Origin: Clostridia bacterium
Lineage (GTDB): Bacteria; Bacillota; Clostridia; Oscillospirales; Acutalibacteraceae
DNA: 19,451 bases
Direction of reading: 5' to 3'
NCBI GenBank assembly: GCA_900759575.1
Contig: CAAEVU010000294.1
Coordinates: 1-19,451 of the forward strand
Part shown: positions 1-8,038 of the stretch, piece after piece
Position numbering within the stretch: the first letter of the stretch is position 1
Layout of the letters: every line of letters starts with the position of its first letter
Notes under the pieces: model-generated
Told to the model about the DNA's origin: nothing
The model's input: the letters and a program-made list of their open reading frames with translations, nothing else
Databases searched by the model: none
Position numbers and translations under genes: made by a program

Positions 1-108
1 AAGGGGATTTCAAAGTTTGCATATTCTAAGAGCTTTTCTCAATGGATTCAAAAACAGTAAAATTTGCGAAATATGTTTTTTTAATCTCTTTAACGGGATA
101 TTATACAT

Positions 109-202
109 GGAGACGTATCGAAGTGGTCGTAACGAGAACGACTCGAAATCGTTTTGTCGGTGATGAGCCGGCACGTGGGTTCGAATCCCACCGTCTCCGC
201 CA
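109..202 (+). tRNA. tRNA-Ser (anticodon CGA)
   Basis: The acceptor arms GGAGACG (109-115) and CGTCTCC (192-198) pair, followed by discriminator G and an encoded CCA (200-202). The anticodon stem AACGA/TCGTT encloses the loop CTCGAAA, giving anticodon CGA, which reads UCG serine codons. The T arm has GTGGG-TTCGAAT-CCCAC. The long variable arm (class II tRNA) is what a serine tRNA should have. Length is 94 nt including CCA. No convincing promoter fits between the window edge and position 109, so it may be the last member of a transcript starting upstream. Confidence 0.96.
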
Positions 203-225
203 GCAGCGTGACGCTGCACCCAGAA

Positions 226-260
226 CGCGCACTTCACCTTTGTGGAGTGCGCGAATTTTT
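226..260 (+). terminator. Rho-independent terminator after tRNA-Ser
   Basis: Arms CGCGCACT (226-233) and AGTGCGCG (246-253) pair perfectly, and the stem extends inward by a T-G wobble and three more pairs to a CTTT loop. A GAATTTTT tract follows. It lies 24 nt past the tRNA CCA end. A separate short inverted repeat, GCAGCGT-G-ACGCTGC, spans 203-217 between the tRNA and this stem. Confidence 0.85.
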
Positions 261-307
261 ATGCCCGCGCTTGTTCCAGGTATCTATTTTGCCAGCGTTC
301 CCCATAG

Positions 308-346
308 AAAACCGCACTCAGTTGTTCTGGGTGCGGTTTTTCTTTT
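308..346 (+). terminator. second, tandem Rho-independent terminator
   Basis: A 14-bp stem, 308-321 with 327-340, has a 5-nt TTGTT loop and is followed by TTCTTTT. The 5' arm begins with A residues, so the reverse strand also carries a short T tract. It backs up the terminator at 226-260 and insulates the tRNA transcript from the dipeptidase promoter. Confidence 0.8.
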
Positions 347-428
347 ACCTATTTAATTAGTTGTTTTCGAAGCAGTTACCGCGCCATTGCCAGTACCTGG
401 AAAATCGAAACTAGAAAAGAACCAGGGC

Positions 429-457
429 TGGAAATAGCACTGGGCCTGTGCTATAAT
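429..457 (+). promoter_or_regulatory. extended -10 sigma-A promoter for the C69 dipeptidase
   Basis: TGGAAA (429-434), a 17-nt spacer and TATAAT (452-457) preceded by TGC, giving an extended -10 TGnTATAAT. The predicted start near 464 leaves a leader of about 120 nt before the ATG at 584. I see no riboswitch-like fold in that leader. Confidence 0.65.
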
Positions 458-583
458 CAATACGTTGTATAAAAAAGAAGGAACCGTTTCTTTGACGATT
501 CCCGGTTGCAAGAAATTTGCCATGCAGTGAAACAAGAAGCTGCACGCAATCCGAAATAGATGGAAAAGGGAAAGGAGTCACGT

Positions 584-2044
584 ATGCCCTGTACAACGAT
601 TTTGGTCGGCAAGAAAGCCAGCCACGACAACTCAACGATCATCGCCCGCAATGATGACGGCGGATTTGAAGCCAAGCGCCTTTTGACTCACCCGGCCAGG
701 GAGAAGGCTACCACGTACAAAACTGTCATCTCTCACCTGACAGTGGAACTTCCGGGGAACGCCCTGCGTTATACCGACTGCCCCAACGTGACAAAGACCA
801 ATGGCGTATGGCCCGCCTGCGGCATCAATGAGGCCAACGTGGCCATGACCGCCACGGAGACGATCACCAGCAATGCCCGGGTTATCGGTGCGGACCCTTA
901 TGTCCGGTATCAGAAAAAGAAAAACCGCAACGCCAAAGAGGTTCCCGGCGGAATTGGCGAAGAGGACCTGGTGACCCTGGTGCTTCCTTATATTCACTCT
1001 GCACGGGAAGGCGTGCTTCGCACCGGCGCGCTGCTGGAACAGTATGGCACCTATGAACCCAATGGCATGGCATTTGCAGACGCCAATGAAGTCTGGTGGC
1101 TGGAAACCATCGGCGGCCATCACTGGATTGCCAGACGGGTGCCGGATGATCGCGTGGTCATCATGCCCAACCAGTTTGGCCTGGATCATTTTGACTTTGC
1201 GGACGCTTATGGGGAGCAGAAAGAACACCTTTGCTCCAAGGATCTGCAGGAGTTCGTGGAAAAGTACCACCTGGCCCTGGATACGGGCGCGGATTTCAAC
1301 CCCAGACTGGCATTTGGTTCTCATTCCGACGCTGACCATATTTACAATACGCCCCGCGCCTGGTTCATGGCCCGGTATTTCCTGCCCCGCACTTACAAGT
1401 GGGACGGAGATAACGCAGACTTTACCCCGGAGAGCAACGACATTCCTTGGTCTTTTGTGCCGGAGCGCAAAGTGACGGTGGAGGATGTGCGATATTTGCT
1501 GGGGTCCTATTACCAGGGAACAGCCTACAATCCCTACGACAAGAACGCTGCGTGCAAGGGGAAGTACCGCACCATTGGCGTACCCAACAGCGATGTTTGC
1601 GGAATCATGCAGATTCGCGGCGATTTGCCGGAGGCAATTCAGGGTGTGGAGTGGCTGTCCATGGGCGGCAGCGGCTTCACGGCCTGCTTCCCGGTATACG
1701 CCAATGTAACGGAGTTCCCCAAGTACCTCAGCGGTACTACGGATACGGTTTCCACAGACAGCATGTACTGGCACAGCCGGCTCATTGCCGCGCTGACAGA
1801 CGCCCATTTCGGAAATGCCCTGTTATTTGACGAGCGGTATGTGAATGCCGTGATGAATCGAGGACAGCAGTTCCTATACGAGTACGATGAGAAGATCCGG
1901 CAGGGTGAGCCTGTTGAGATCCTGAAGGAAGCCAACAGCAAAATCGCCAACATGGTGAAAGAAGAGTCGGACAAAGCCCTTTCCCAGATTCTCAAAAACG
2001 CCTCCGAGCACATGAAGATCCGTTATCACAGAGGAGATAACTAA
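584..2044 (+). CDS. C69-family dipeptidase (PepD-like Ntn-hydrolase)
   Basis: Encodes 486 residues. The product resembles peptidase family C69 (lactobacillal PepD type), cytosolic enzymes that cleave a broad range of dipeptides. The start at 584 is chosen because it places AAAGGAG (571-577) six bases upstream and gives MPCTTILVGK; in this family the Cys of CTTI becomes the N-terminal nucleophile after processing, so Cys3 is the likely catalytic residue. An in-frame ATG at 560 lacks a comparable ribosome binding site. Family-like segments follow: STIIARNDDG, then GGHHWIARRVPDDRVVIMPN, HSDADHIYNTPRAW and WSFVPERKVTVEDVRYLLGS. There is no signal peptide. It is monocistronic between its own promoter and a terminator. 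A role in peptide scavenging is inferred from the family, not shown here. Confidence 0.92.
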   Translation: MPCTTILVGKKASHDNSTIIARNDDGGFEAKRLLTHPAREKATTYKTVISHLTVELPGNALRYTDCPNVTKTNGVWPACGINEANVAMTATETITSNARVIGADPYVRYQKKKNRNAKEVPGGIGEEDLVTLVLPYIHSAREGVLRTGALLEQYGTYEPNGMAFADANEVWWLETIGGHHWIARRVPDDRVVIMPNQFGLDHFDFADAYGEQKEHLCSKDLQEFVEKYHLALDTGADFNPRLAFGSHSDADHIYNTPRAWFMARYFLPRTYKWDGDNADFTPESNDIPWSFVPERKVTVEDVRYLLGSYYQGTAYNPYDKNAACKGKYRTIGVPNSDVCGIMQIRGDLPEAIQGVEWLSMGGSGFTACFPVYANVTEFPKYLSGTTDTVSTDSMYWHSRLIAALTDAHFGNALLFDERYVNAVMNRGQQFLYEYDEKIRQGEPVEILKEANSKIANMVKEESDKALSQILKNASEHMKIRYHRGDN

Positions 2045-2060
2045 GCAAACGATCTTAGGA

Positions 2061-2110
2061 AAAAACAGGGCCGAGGGAATCATTTGGTTCTCTCAGTCCT
2101 GTTTTCTTTC
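2061..2110. terminator. bidirectional terminator between convergent genes
   Basis: AAAACAGG (from about 2062) pairs with CCTGTTTT (2098-2105), with an imperfect inner stem CCGAGGGA/TCTCTCAG. It ends in a TTTTCTTT tract on the plus strand and a run of six T on the minus strand. It serves the dipeptidase gene and the convergent DUF4230 genes. The remaining stretch to 2223 shows nothing recognisable. Confidence 0.8.
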
Positions 2111-2223
2111 CCTTCAGCTGGTATTCTCTCCCTTACGCCGCAACTCCCCCGGCAAACGTCAAGGCCACTTTCGGTTCGGCAATCGTGTCGCAGCTTGCTT
2201 CGCTGCGGATCTGCCGCGGAACA

Positions 2224-2892
2224 TCACTCCCCAGAAGAATCCTCCTCTACCTCAGACGCTTCATTGGATTCCGGTTGGCTGGTGACAGTTTTCCCTGTTT
2301 TGTCACCGTTTTCGTCCAGGTAGATCCACCGAATAGTGTACTCTTTCCCCACTAGGTTCCCCACATTGGTGACGTAGTCCTCCAGCAGGGACTGGGCCCG
2401 CTGCTGGGCGTTGGCCAGCAACACTGTATCGCCTGCGGCGGTCTCCTGAAGCTTGGTCTGGGCAGCGTCAAAGGCGGCCACTTCATCCTCCGCGTTGATG
2501 CTGGCAGAACCGTCCGCCACAATAAAGGAGTCCTCTGTCAGAGAGCTGGAGTCCACCTTGCAGCTCAGCACCTTGGCGGCGGGCAGGGTGATGGTCACCT
2601 GGGTGTCTTTCACCTCCACAGTCACCTGGGAGACATCCACCCCCAGGGTCACCACTCCGCTGTACTCGATCCAGAACTGCTTGTCCTTCTGCCAGAATAG
2701 GAAGCCCTCCGCATCCTCCTCCTTGAACTTGGCCACGTTGTGATAGTAGCAATCCATCACCGCCAGCTCACAGATGGCCTTCATCTGGGACACTTCCGGC
2801 TCCATGTCCGGAGCTTTGGGTTTTCCACCTCCACAAGATGCCAGAGAGAGGGTCAGAAGCAACGCCAAAAAACAAGATGCTATTTTTTTCAT
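2224..2892 (-). CDS. DUF4230 lipoprotein
   Basis: Encodes 222 residues. The N-terminus MKKIASCFLALLLTLSLASC is a lipoprotein signal peptide with lipobox LASC, so Cys20 should be lipidated and the mature protein tethered outside the membrane. The rest, with repeated VTVEVKDTQVTITLPAAKV-type strands and a YYHNVAKF segment, resembles DUF4230, a family of unknown function. The C-terminus is acidic. The start at ATG 2892 is chosen over a GTG at 2907 because AGGAGG sits six bases upstream of it and a lipoprotein signal should start there. The upstream gene stops 11 nt before. Both proteins of the pair share the beta-strand pattern 'V-x-I-T-L/M-P-x-x', suggesting duplication. Function is unknown. 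Confidence 0.85.
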   Translation of the reverse strand: MKKIASCFLALLLTLSLASCGGGKPKAPDMEPEVSQMKAICELAVMDCYYHNVAKFKEEDAEGFLFWQKDKQFWIEYSGVVTLGVDVSQVTVEVKDTQVTITLPAAKVLSCKVDSSSLTEDSFIVADGSASINAEDEVAAFDAAQTKLQETAAGDTVLLANAQQRAQSLLEDYVTNVGNLVGKEYTIRWIYLDENGDKTGKTVTSQPESNEASEVEEDSSGE

Positions 2893-2903
2893 GGTCTTCC
2901 TCC

Positions 2904-3551
2904 TCACTCCACCACCAAGGTGTACTCCGTGTCCGCCTGGTCCACGATGGGCTTCACCAGGGCGGTCAGGACGTTTTTGGCGTTCTGCTCCGCCAGGTCG
3001 TAGATGGCCTGCTGCTCCTGGCTCTCCTTCTCCACATCCGCCTCACAGGCCTTGTAGGCTGTTTCCGTCACGGTGGAGGTGTTCAGCTTCTGGTTGTAGA
3101 AGATAAAGTCCAGAGAGGAGATATCCACGTTCACCTCGGTCAACTCCACCGGAGGCATGGTGATGCGAATGGTCTTGGCCTCCTCGTCCAGGTCGATCCC
3201 CACCTGCTCGAAGTCGATGCCCGCATTCACCTTGGCTTCGTAGGACACGTAGTAGTCCACCGACTCTGGATTGTCCTGATTCATCACCTGGGCGATGCCA
3301 TTATAGACCGCTGTAAAGGTGGACAGCTCACTGACGTCAATGATCTCCTGCAGGGTGGACACCGTGATAACCTCAGCCTGCTTTTTGCTGTTTCGGGCGG
3401 TGGGAATTACAATAAACGCCATCATCAGCACCACGATCACCAAAACCAGCGCCCCCAGCCCCCACACCGGGACGGAGTAGTTCTTTACCACCACGGATTT
3501 CAGCAGGTCCTTTCCCTGCTGCTCCCTTTTTTCCTTCTGTTTTGAACCCAT
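2904..3551 (-). CDS. DUF4230 membrane-anchored protein
   Basis: Encodes 215 residues. A basic N-terminal tail of about 25 residues is followed by one hydrophobic segment (about 29-50), so the protein is probably a type II anchor with its C-terminal domain outside. The C-terminal domain (about 60-215) includes KTIRITMPPVELTEVNVD and a helical YDLAEQNAKNVLTALVKPI segment, and looks like DUF4230. The start has GGAG upstream. It is first in a two-gene operon with the lipoprotein, from an extended -10 promoter at 3595-3623. It diverges from the STAND NTPase gene across about 470 bp. I do not know its function; DUF4230 members are described only as hypothetical proteins. Confidence 0.82.
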   Translation of the reverse strand: MGSKQKEKREQQGKDLLKSVVVKNYSVPVWGLGALVLVIVVLMMAFIVIPTARNSKKQAEVITVSTLQEIIDVSELSTFTAVYNGIAQVMNQDNPESVDYYVSYEAKVNAGIDFEQVGIDLDEEAKTIRITMPPVELTEVNVDISSLDFIFYNQKLNTSTVTETAYKACEADVEKESQEQQAIYDLAEQNAKNVLTALVKPIVDQADTEYTLVVE

Positions 3552-3594
3552 TTTCCCTGCTCCTTTTTCTTTCTAGTGCCAAATGGTCACCCTC

Positions 3595-3623
3595 ATTATA
3601 CCAGAGGAAGATTCCCCCAACAA
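3595..3623 (-). promoter_or_regulatory. promoter of the DUF4230 pair
   Basis: On the minus strand, TTGTTG (3623-3618), a 17-nt spacer and TATAAT (3600-3595) preceded by TGG, an extended -10. Transcription would start near 3588 and reach the ATG at 3551. Confidence 0.65.
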
Positions 3624-4020
3624 CAAATAGACGCTATTTTTCGACAAATTACACCGTTCTATTAGGAGTTTCCAGGCCTTCCTAAATCAAAATGTATTTC
3701 TACAACTGGGTCATCCACCGCTTTTGCAAAGAAACGCCGGATTCCTATACACCCTCCTTACACCCGATTTTCTAAAATTCAATAAAACCATTTTTAAAAA
3801 TTTCTATATTCATTGAAACAGAATGTAGTTTCTTTTATAATAATCTTGTATATTTTCCCAGCACTTTTGAGAACCGGAAAATTTAGAGCCATCTATCGAA
3901 GCATAACAGAAATGTAGAAATCAAACCTTTTCAGAAAAATGCCTTTCAAAGAGGAGTCCGCCAAGGAAGGGGATTCCCCAAAGGCGCAGCAGGTGATCCA
4001 TATAGAGGAGTGAGAAAACC
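3624..4020 (+). promoter_or_regulatory. divergent intergenic region with the STAND-gene promoter
   Basis: This AT-rich stretch separates the DUF4230 pair from the NTPase gene. It holds TTGAAA (3813-3818), exactly 17 nt, and TATAAT (3836-3841), a near-consensus sigma-A promoter reading toward 4021 with a start near 3848 and a leader of about 170 nt. The leader carries a 24-codon open frame (3939-4013), with no Shine-Dalgarno of its own, whose TGA lies 7 nt before the NTPase ATG. No operator dyad stands out. Confidence 0.75.
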
Positions 4021-7000
4021 ATGAAGTTTATTCTAGACGATTTGGAACAACCCAAGGCCGAGCGGATTTTTGTGGACCGGGTGGAGCCACGCCAGGCCTT
4101 CTGGCAGGCCTTTTCCACCGCCCAGCAAGGGCTGGAGGAGCCCCTGGTGCTCCACTATTACGGCGTGGGGGGCATGGGAAAAACCTCCCTCCACAGCCAG
4201 CTGGAAAAGGAGCTGGGGGAGCGCTGTCCCGGGGCCAAATACGTGGAGCTGGACTTTGACTTTGTGGAGCGGCGAGAGTCCTACCGGGTGATAGGTCTGT
4301 TGAAGAAGAAGCTCTCCCAGGCTTACAACTTCCAGTTCCCCCTGTTCGACGTGGCCTGCTACACCTTCCTCTGCCGGATCGGAGAGGACGGGGACCAGAC
4401 GGAGATTCAGTCCTTTGTGGGAGGAAGCCAGGTGCTGAACTTTCTCTGTGATGCCGCCTCCATGATCCCCGGCACCAGCATGATCAGTGGCATCCTGAAG
4501 CTGGTGGACGAGGGCGTGGCGGTGGCCCGGAACCTGTTTTCCAACAAGAAACAGCTGCTCCGCTCTTTTGAGACCATGGACATTCGCCAGCTGCGGGACC
4601 AGCTGCCGGCGTACTTTGCCTCGGATCTCCGGGCCAACTTAAAGAAGGAAAAGGAGCCCTTTGTGATCTTTCTGGACACCTACGAAAAGCTGGTCAACGA
4701 GTTTGCCGGAGTGGGAGAGCCCCTCCAAAGTGACCTGTGGCTTCGGGGACCACAGGGGCTGATTCCCCGGCTGCCCAACACCTTGTGGGTACTGGGAGGC
4801 CGGGAAAAGCTGAAATGGCCTGAGCTGGACACACCCGGCACCTGGGACAACGTGCTGCACCAGTACCTGCTGGGGGCCTTGGCGGACAGCGATGCCCAGG
4901 AATTTCTCCAGTCAGCCGGTGTGGAAAACAAAGCCGTCCGAAAACGGATCTGCGCCCTCAGCGACGGCCTGCCTGTGAGCCTGGATCTGTACCTGGAACA
5001 GTACCTGCGGGAGGGCACGGTAACCGACACCATGCCTTCCGCCCTTCACGAGCGGGTGGTACGATATATGTCCGAGGAGGAAAAGACCGCCTGCTACCTG
5101 CTGGCGGCCTTGGGCCAGTGGACCCAGGAGGAGGCACTGGCCTTTGCCAAACGGGCCGGAGTGGCCCTCTCCCCCACGCTGCTGGAACGGCTGTGCGGAT
5201 TTTCCTTCATCCTCACCCAGGACGGCATCACCTTCTACCTGATGCGCAAGGTGGGCGAGGTGCTGAGGCAGCACTGCCCCGCCTCCCTCAGCCGCGCCCT
5301 GGCAGCCCGGAAGCCTGCCCCGATAGAGGACTCCCCCACCCCTGCCCTGAACTTTGACAACGCCCCGGAAAAGTATGTTAGTCTCACGCTGCAAACTTTC
5401 CAAAGCGAGGAAGCCTGTGTGGACTGGGTCTTGGCTGAGCTGGATGATCCCCTGATGGACCTCTGGAAACGGCTGGACCTGGACACCTACTTTGCCGTGA
5501 TTGGCCTGCTCAAAGAGCGGGCCATCCAGAGTTGGCCGGGCGGCGTCCTGGAAGCCCTGGTGGAGGGCTACAACGGCATCGGCCTTTATCATGCCGCTCA
5601 TCCGGAGCAAAGCCAAGCCATTCTGGAGAAGGTCCTGCAGCAGCTGAAACAGCTGGACAACCTGCCGGTCCTGTATACCGTGCTGAAGCAATACCAGTAC
5701 GTAACATTCTATCGTTTGAATCTGATGGACTTCGTGAAACAGGCGGAGCCTCTCTGGAACCTGTTTCAGCAAAGGGGAAACAACGCCTACGCTGCCCGGA
5801 CCGCCCAGCAGCTGGAAGAAGCCTACGAAATGATGGATCTTCCCCAGAAGGCGCAAGCTTGGCACCAGCAAGCGTCACAGGAGCAAGCTCCCTTGCTTGA
5901 GGAGCCCGACTCCCTCACTGACCCCCGCCTGATCCAGATTCAGAAGGAGCTGGAAGAGCGCACCCAGGCGGATGCATTCACCCAGGAGAATAAGGACGTC
6001 ATCTACGCCCTGGTGGAAGAAGGACGCCGGCTGACCCTCCAGATTTACGGTTCTGAAAGCCGGGAGATGTTCCAGTGGTATTCCTTTGAGGAAGGGGTAT
6101 ACTCCAAAACCGGGGATTATCAGTTGGGCCAAAAGGTCACCGGAAAGCTGCGGGAGACCAGTAAACTCTACTATGGAGAGACCAGCGGCAACTATGGGTA
6201 TTTTCTGTTTCTGGATGGATTGCTCCATTTCACGGCCAGCTGTACTCAGTCAGACTTTTTTGGATGGTCAGACTGTTCCGCCACATTTGCCCAGGCTTAT
6301 CCTCTGCTGAAAGCACATCTGGGAAGTGACAATGAATTTACCAAGCAAACCTACCTGTTGTGGAAACTCACCGACCTGGAACATGTGTCTTTAGGGGAAT
6401 ACCAGGATCGCCTGTGGGATCTGAAAGAAAAGATCGAAGATCCTGAGGAGGAGGCCAGCGCCTTTCTCCTGGAGTTTCTGGACACCCTGGAATACCTGCC
6501 GGAAGAGCTGGAGGATTCCCCTGCGTTGGAAGTGATAGCAGACGTTTTTGGCGGAGAAACCATAGACAGCGGGGAAAAACCTCCTCACCCCCAGCAGGAA
6601 GAGTTCGCGTCCGTCTCGGAGAAACTCGTGTCTACTTCAGAAGAACCTGCGCCCATCCCAGAGGAGCCAGAATCACCGGAACCCCAGGTCACCATGGCTC
6701 AGATCATCCAGCAGCTGATGGCCGAATACAAACCAATGGATTTCTACACGGCCTTTACCGACATTCCGGAAAAGAAGCTGCGCAACGCCCTGAAAAGCTA
6801 CGGGGACGACCCCAAGGGGGAATTGGTCCCCTATGTTCTGGCATTATTCGACGCCACGATAACGGGAAACGCCAAAAACGGGTTTCTGCTGTTTACCAGC
6901 GGCATCCTGTACCGGGAGTCCGGCTCCAATCAGGGCGGCGTCACCTTGGAGGACCTGGAGCCTTTCACCGCCAAAGGGAAAAATAATCTGATTGTCAACG

Positions 7001-7101
7001 CCAAGGGCCATTCGGGGCTTGCCTCCTTTGTCTGCCTGAAGCCGGAAAACGTTGCTCAGGTGCTCAACCGTATTCTGGAGGATCTCCAGGCACGGCAATG
7101 A
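4021..7101 (+). CDS. STAND-type P-loop NTPase with helical repeats and a PH-like C-terminus
   Basis: Encodes 1026 residues with no signal peptide or membrane segment, so cytosolic. A P-loop GVGGMGKTS (48-56, Lys54) is followed by a Walker B-like strand FVIFLD (214-219), a WVLGGREK segment (256-263, Arg261 as candidate sensor) and a GLP motif (316-318) typical of NB-ARC/STAND NTPases. Residues about 340-420 look like a winged-helix cap. Residues about 450-830 are helical and TPR-like (YNGIGLYHAAHPEQSQAIL; QWYSFEEGVYSKTGDY). An acidic, Pro/Glu-rich linker (about 850-890) precedes a globular end (about 893-1026), with GNAKNGFLLFTSGILYRES resembling bacterial PH-like domains. GAGGAG lies 10 nt before the ATG. 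STAND proteins are ligand-triggered switches in signalling and phage defence, but no known effector domain is visible, so the trigger and output are unknown. Confidence 0.8.
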   Translation: MKFILDDLEQPKAERIFVDRVEPRQAFWQAFSTAQQGLEEPLVLHYYGVGGMGKTSLHSQLEKELGERCPGAKYVELDFDFVERRESYRVIGLLKKKLSQAYNFQFPLFDVACYTFLCRIGEDGDQTEIQSFVGGSQVLNFLCDAASMIPGTSMISGILKLVDEGVAVARNLFSNKKQLLRSFETMDIRQLRDQLPAYFASDLRANLKKEKEPFVIFLDTYEKLVNEFAGVGEPLQSDLWLRGPQGLIPRLPNTLWVLGGREKLKWPELDTPGTWDNVLHQYLLGALADSDAQEFLQSAGVENKAVRKRICALSDGLPVSLDLYLEQYLREGTVTDTMPSALHERVVRYMSEEEKTACYLLAALGQWTQEEALAFAKRAGVALSPTLLERLCGFSFILTQDGITFYLMRKVGEVLRQHCPASLSRALAARKPAPIEDSPTPALNFDNAPEKYVSLTLQTFQSEEACVDWVLAELDDPLMDLWKRLDLDTYFAVIGLLKERAIQSWPGGVLEALVEGYNGIGLYHAAHPEQSQAILEKVLQQLKQLDNLPVLYTVLKQYQYVTFYRLNLMDFVKQAEPLWNLFQQRGNNAYAARTAQQLEEAYEMMDLPQKAQAWHQQASQEQAPLLEEPDSLTDPRLIQIQKELEERTQADAFTQENKDVIYALVEEGRRLTLQIYGSESREMFQWYSFEEGVYSKTGDYQLGQKVTGKLRETSKLYYGETSGNYGYFLFLDGLLHFTASCTQSDFFGWSDCSATFAQAYPLLKAHLGSDNEFTKQTYLLWKLTDLEHVSLGEYQDRLWDLKEKIEDPEEEASAFLLEFLDTLEYLPEELEDSPALEVIADVFGGETIDSGEKPPHPQQEEFASVSEKLVSTSEEPAPIPEEPESPEPQVTMAQIIQQLMAEYKPMDFYTAFTDIPEKKLRNALKSYGDDPKGELVPYVLALFDATITGNAKNGFLLFTSGILYRESGSNQGGVTLEDLEPFTAKGKNNLIVNAKGHSGLASFVCLKPENVAQVLNRILEDLQARQ

Positions 7102-7224
7102 TCTTATAGTCTTACATCTAAGTGGTATCGTCAGGACGATTCTAACTGACAAGATCCGCTGCAAGGAATAATGATCCAATTTCCCGATAAGCTACCACTC
7201 CTCCTGTTTCAAAGCCGGAACTTG

Positions 7225-7233
7225 TGGTATACT
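7225..7233 (+). promoter_or_regulatory. extended -10 promoter for the flavin-reductase-like gene
   Basis: TGG followed by TATACT (7228-7233) forms an extended -10 without a good -35 hexamer. The predicted start is about 7240, some 40 nt before the ATG at 7279. No T-rich terminator is visible between the NTPase stop at 7101 and this site, so read-through is possible. Confidence 0.5.
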
Positions 7234-7278
7234 TATGATAAAGCAATGTATGTGGGAACATCACAAGGAGGGATTGCT

Positions 7279-7848
7279 ATGCGCAAAAATTTTGGAGCCA
7301 AGACCTGGACATATCCTCAGCCGGTCTTTATTCTGGCTACCTACAATGAAGACGGCACTCCTGACGCCATGAACGCGGCCTGGGGCGGCATCAGCGAGGA
7401 CAAGCAACTGAGCATGTGCATCAGCGCTGGACATAAAACCACCGCCAACATTCTGGCCCGCAAGGCCTTCACCGTGAGCATGGGCACAGCGGAGCAGGCG
7501 GTGGCCTGCGACTATGTGGGACTAGCATCTGGAAATGAAGTGTCGGACAAGGTGGTAAAGGCTGGATGGCACACTACCAAGTCGGAATTTGTAGACGCCC
7601 CCCTCATTGACGAACTTCCCATGGCAGTGGAGTGCCAACTGGTGAGCTATGATCCGGAGAGCTGCCGTCTGGTGGGGAAAATCGTCAATGTAAGCGCCGA
7701 TGAGTCTGTGTTGGACCAGGACGGAGCCATCGATCCGGAGAAGCTGCGGCCCATCATCTTTGATCCCATCCACTTTACCTACCGTGTTCTGGGTGAAAAA
7801 GTGGCCAACGCGTTCAAGGATGGCGCCAAGCTGAAAGAAACCATTTAA
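7279..7848 (+). CDS. flavin reductase-like FMN-binding protein
   Basis: Encodes 189 residues. The sequence NFGAKTWTYPQPVFILATYN, then MNAAWGGISEDKQLSMCIS and KTTANILARKAFTVSMGT, follows the flavin reductase-like/FMN-binding split-barrel pattern seen in many anaerobe 'flavin reductase family' proteins. These bind FMN and reduce flavin or small substrates with NAD(P)H; the substrate here is unknown. The start at 7279 is chosen for AAGGAGGG six bases upstream; in-frame ATGs at 7171 and 7246 have no such site. It is monocistronic, ending at a strong terminator at 7867. Confidence 0.88.
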   Translation: MRKNFGAKTWTYPQPVFILATYNEDGTPDAMNAAWGGISEDKQLSMCISAGHKTTANILARKAFTVSMGTAEQAVACDYVGLASGNEVSDKVVKAGWHTTKSEFVDAPLIDELPMAVECQLVSYDPESCRLVGKIVNVSADESVLDQDGAIDPEKLRPIIFDPIHFTYRVLGEKVANAFKDGAKLKETI

Positions 7849-7866
7849 TTCTATTTTGACGCAGAT

Positions 7867-7904
7867 GAGGGGCGGAGGTTTAACCTCCGCCCCTCTTATG
7901 TTTT
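7867..7904 (+). terminator. Rho-independent terminator
   Basis: A very GC-rich perfect inverted repeat (7867-7880 with 7882-7895) is followed by TTATGTTTT. The stretch from 7905 to the convergent gene end at 8039 holds nothing else recognisable. Confidence 0.85.
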
Positions 7905-8038
7905 GATAGCAGATCACTTCCAGCTTCTTCGAGATTCAGAACTAGATCTCAAGTATGTGATTCTATAAGGTCCGACGATTCTTATGGCTGATTCGAAGGC
8001 AATCCATGACGTTGCGGACAAGCCGGACACTTCCAGCG

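Noticed and set aside
109..360. tRNA-linked integration site for a mobile element
   Set aside because: No integrase, no direct repeat of the tRNA 3' end elsewhere that I can see, and the following genes are ordinary.
632..1807. Long minus-strand open frame (391 codons) opposite the dipeptidase gene
   Set aside because: It is antisense to a confidently recognised family and has no ribosome binding site or recognisable domain; a GC-rich codon shadow.
2838..3545. Plus-strand open frame of 235 codons, rich in His and Leu
   Set aside because: Antisense to the DUF4230 genes and low in complexity; its amino acid bias reflects the reverse complement of their codons.
4912..5871. Minus-strand open frame of 319 codons inside the NTPase gene
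   Set aside because: Shadow of the plus-strand gene, which has clear P-loop and repeat motifs in the other frame.
4021..7101. Calling the NTPase an anti-phage Avs protein
   Set aside because: It has STAND motifs but no known effector domain and no defence genes beside it; the claim would be unsupported.
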